Source of the DNA: Demequina oxidasica
Lineage (GTDB): Bacteria; Actinomycetota; Actinomycetes; Actinomycetales; Demequinaceae
Assembly: GCF_000975115.1 (NCBI RefSeq)
Contig: NZ_BBRE01000001.1
Span: forward strand, 959,322-1,023,321
Length of the DNA: 64,000 bases
Direction of reading: 5' to 3'
Shown here: positions 63,319 through 64,000 of the stretch, piece by piece
How the letters are laid out: every line of letters starts with the position of its first letter
Position numbering within the stretch: position 1 is the first letter of the stretch
Notes under the pieces: model-generated
Told to the model about the DNA's origin: nothing
Seen by the model: the letters and a program-made list of their open reading frames with translations, nothing else
The model's database searches: none
Made by a program: the position numbers and the translations under genes

Positions 63319-64000
63319 ATGAACTACATCGCCCTTCTCGTCTTTGTGCTCGCCCTGGGCATGATGAGCCAGCTCGTCGCGAATCGCTTCAAGATCCCGG
63401 CGATCGTGGTGTTGATCGCGGTTGGGCTCACCGTGGGACCCTTTACCGGTCTCGTCACCATCCCCTCCGACTCTGAGCAGATCTCGGAGTTCATCGGGCT
63501 CGGTGTGGCCGTAATTCTGTTCGAGGGGGCGCTAGACCTCCGGATCGGCGAGTTCCGTCGCGTAGGTCATGGCGTGGGTCGCCTCGTGATCTTCGGGCCA
63601 CCCATCGCGCTCGCGCTCGGTGCCACGTTTGCTCACTACGTCGCCGGTTTCAGTTGGCCCGTCGCGATCGTCACCGGAGCAATCCTGGTGGTTACCGGAC
63701 CTACGGTGATTGTCCCGCTGCTGCGCCAAGCGCGCATGAACAAGGACACCGCCTCCCTGCTCAAGTGGGAGGGCATCGTCAACGACCCGGTGGGCGTGCT
63801 ACTCGCCGTCCTCGCATTCCAGTACTTCACGCTATTCCAGGACAGGGGTTTTGGGGCCGTCGTGGTCGCATTCCTGGTGGTCGCCGCGACCGCGCTCGGT
63901 ATAGGTGGCCTGGGTGGCTGGCTGATCGGCAAGCTCTTCCGCAGCGGCGTCGTTCCCGCGCACCTTAAGTCGCCGTTGCTCCTGGTCGCGGTGCTCCTGG
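63319..64000 (+). CDS. CPA1-type Na+(K+)/H+ antiporter, N-terminal part (3' partial)
   Basis: The first 227 codons of a NhaP-like antiporter run off the right edge. It opens MNYIALLVFVLALGMMSQLVANRFKIPAIVVL and continues through IGLTVGP-type VGLTVGPFTG, VAVILFEGALDLRIGEF, ILVVTGPTVIVPLLRQARMN and EGIVNDPVGVLLAV. The last contains the paired Asn-Asp (ND) of the cation/proton antiporter family, and the LFEGALDL segment is a CPA1 hallmark. At least six transmembrane segments are visible. It exchanges monovalent cations for protons; ion preference cannot be judged. Confidence 0.9.
   Translation, partial: MNYIALLVFVLALGMMSQLVANRFKIPAIVVLIAVGLTVGPFTGLVTIPSDSEQISEFIGLGVAVILFEGALDLRIGEFRRVGHGVGRLVIFGPPIALALGATFAHYVAGFSWPVAIVTGAILVVTGPTVIVPLLRQARMNKDTASLLKWEGIVNDPVGVLLAVLAFQYFTLFQDRGFGAVVVAFLVVAATALGIGGLGGWLIGKLFRSGVVPAHLKSPLLLVAVLL

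Overview
The window is chromosomal DNA of a high-GC Gram-positive bacterium (Actinomycetota, most likely order Micrococcales; genus not determinable by eye). The pointers are a GlnR-type orphan regulator, a GlxR/Crp-nth neighbourhood, ClpC, a PASTA-tailed class A penicillin-binding protein, DUF2516, nitrobindin and YgfZ genes, frequent GTG starts and many ATGA/TGATG gene overlaps. Most of it is densely packed housekeeping sequence. Several accessory loci and repeat structures stand out.

Layout. 1-2.0 kb: the end of a xylulokinase and an MFS exporter. 2.0-10.5 kb: a LacI regulator diverging from three secreted proteins that together carry six F5/8-type C (discoidin) modules: a clan GH-A glycosidase, a DUF1996 protein and a beta-helix protein. 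Two identical 14-bp palindromic operators lie in the shared promoter, and hairpins separate the genes. 10.5-11.9 kb: an IS481-type element with a nonsense-mutated transposase, abutting tRNA-Pro(CGG). 12-18 kb: metallophosphoesterase, PBP, a DUF4177 protein, RidA, GlxR and endonuclease III. 18-26 kb: NhaA, GlnR, a thioredoxin-like protein with DUF4395, a 36-aa membrane protein, nitrobindin, YgfZ, a Phd/VapC toxin-antitoxin pair, DUF2516, Dtd and a DUF2975/XRE pair. 26.9-31.3 kb: clpC, a DUF559 nuclease-like gene bracketed by two related hairpins, and a DoxX gene broken by TAG. 31-37.9 kb: aldo/keto reductase, MutY, RadA, two membrane-anchored unknowns and ProC. 37.9-41 kb: a three-gene polyol-phosphate wall-polymer cluster (cytidylyltransferase, SDR, polymerase). 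41-46 kb: pntAB and an aminotransferase/LysR pair. 46-50 kb: FKBP, a GyrI-like protein, the Ogt and Ada-AlkA alkylation repair pair, and HNH. 50-55.5 kb: a DUF4956, VTC, DUF4353-lipoprotein operon diverging from a two-component system. 55.5-64 kb: TetR with an MFS exporter, a PLP racemase with a DUF1611 protein, hydrolase, TfoX-like protein, ABC-F protein and the start of a CPA1 antiporter.

Three observations deserve most attention. (1) A family of palindromic elements, each exactly 86 bp, has two intergenic copies and one copy inside the ada-alkA reading frame. (2) A solitary DUF559 gene is flanked by hairpins that share a roughly 24-bp motif. (3) The 10-mer GGCCGATGCT occurs at least 14 times in 64 kb, three of them intergenic. 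The secreted F5/8 locus and the DUF4956/VTC/DUF4353 operon are the best candidates for incompletely characterised biochemical systems. No CRISPR array, prophage or known anti-phage island was seen.
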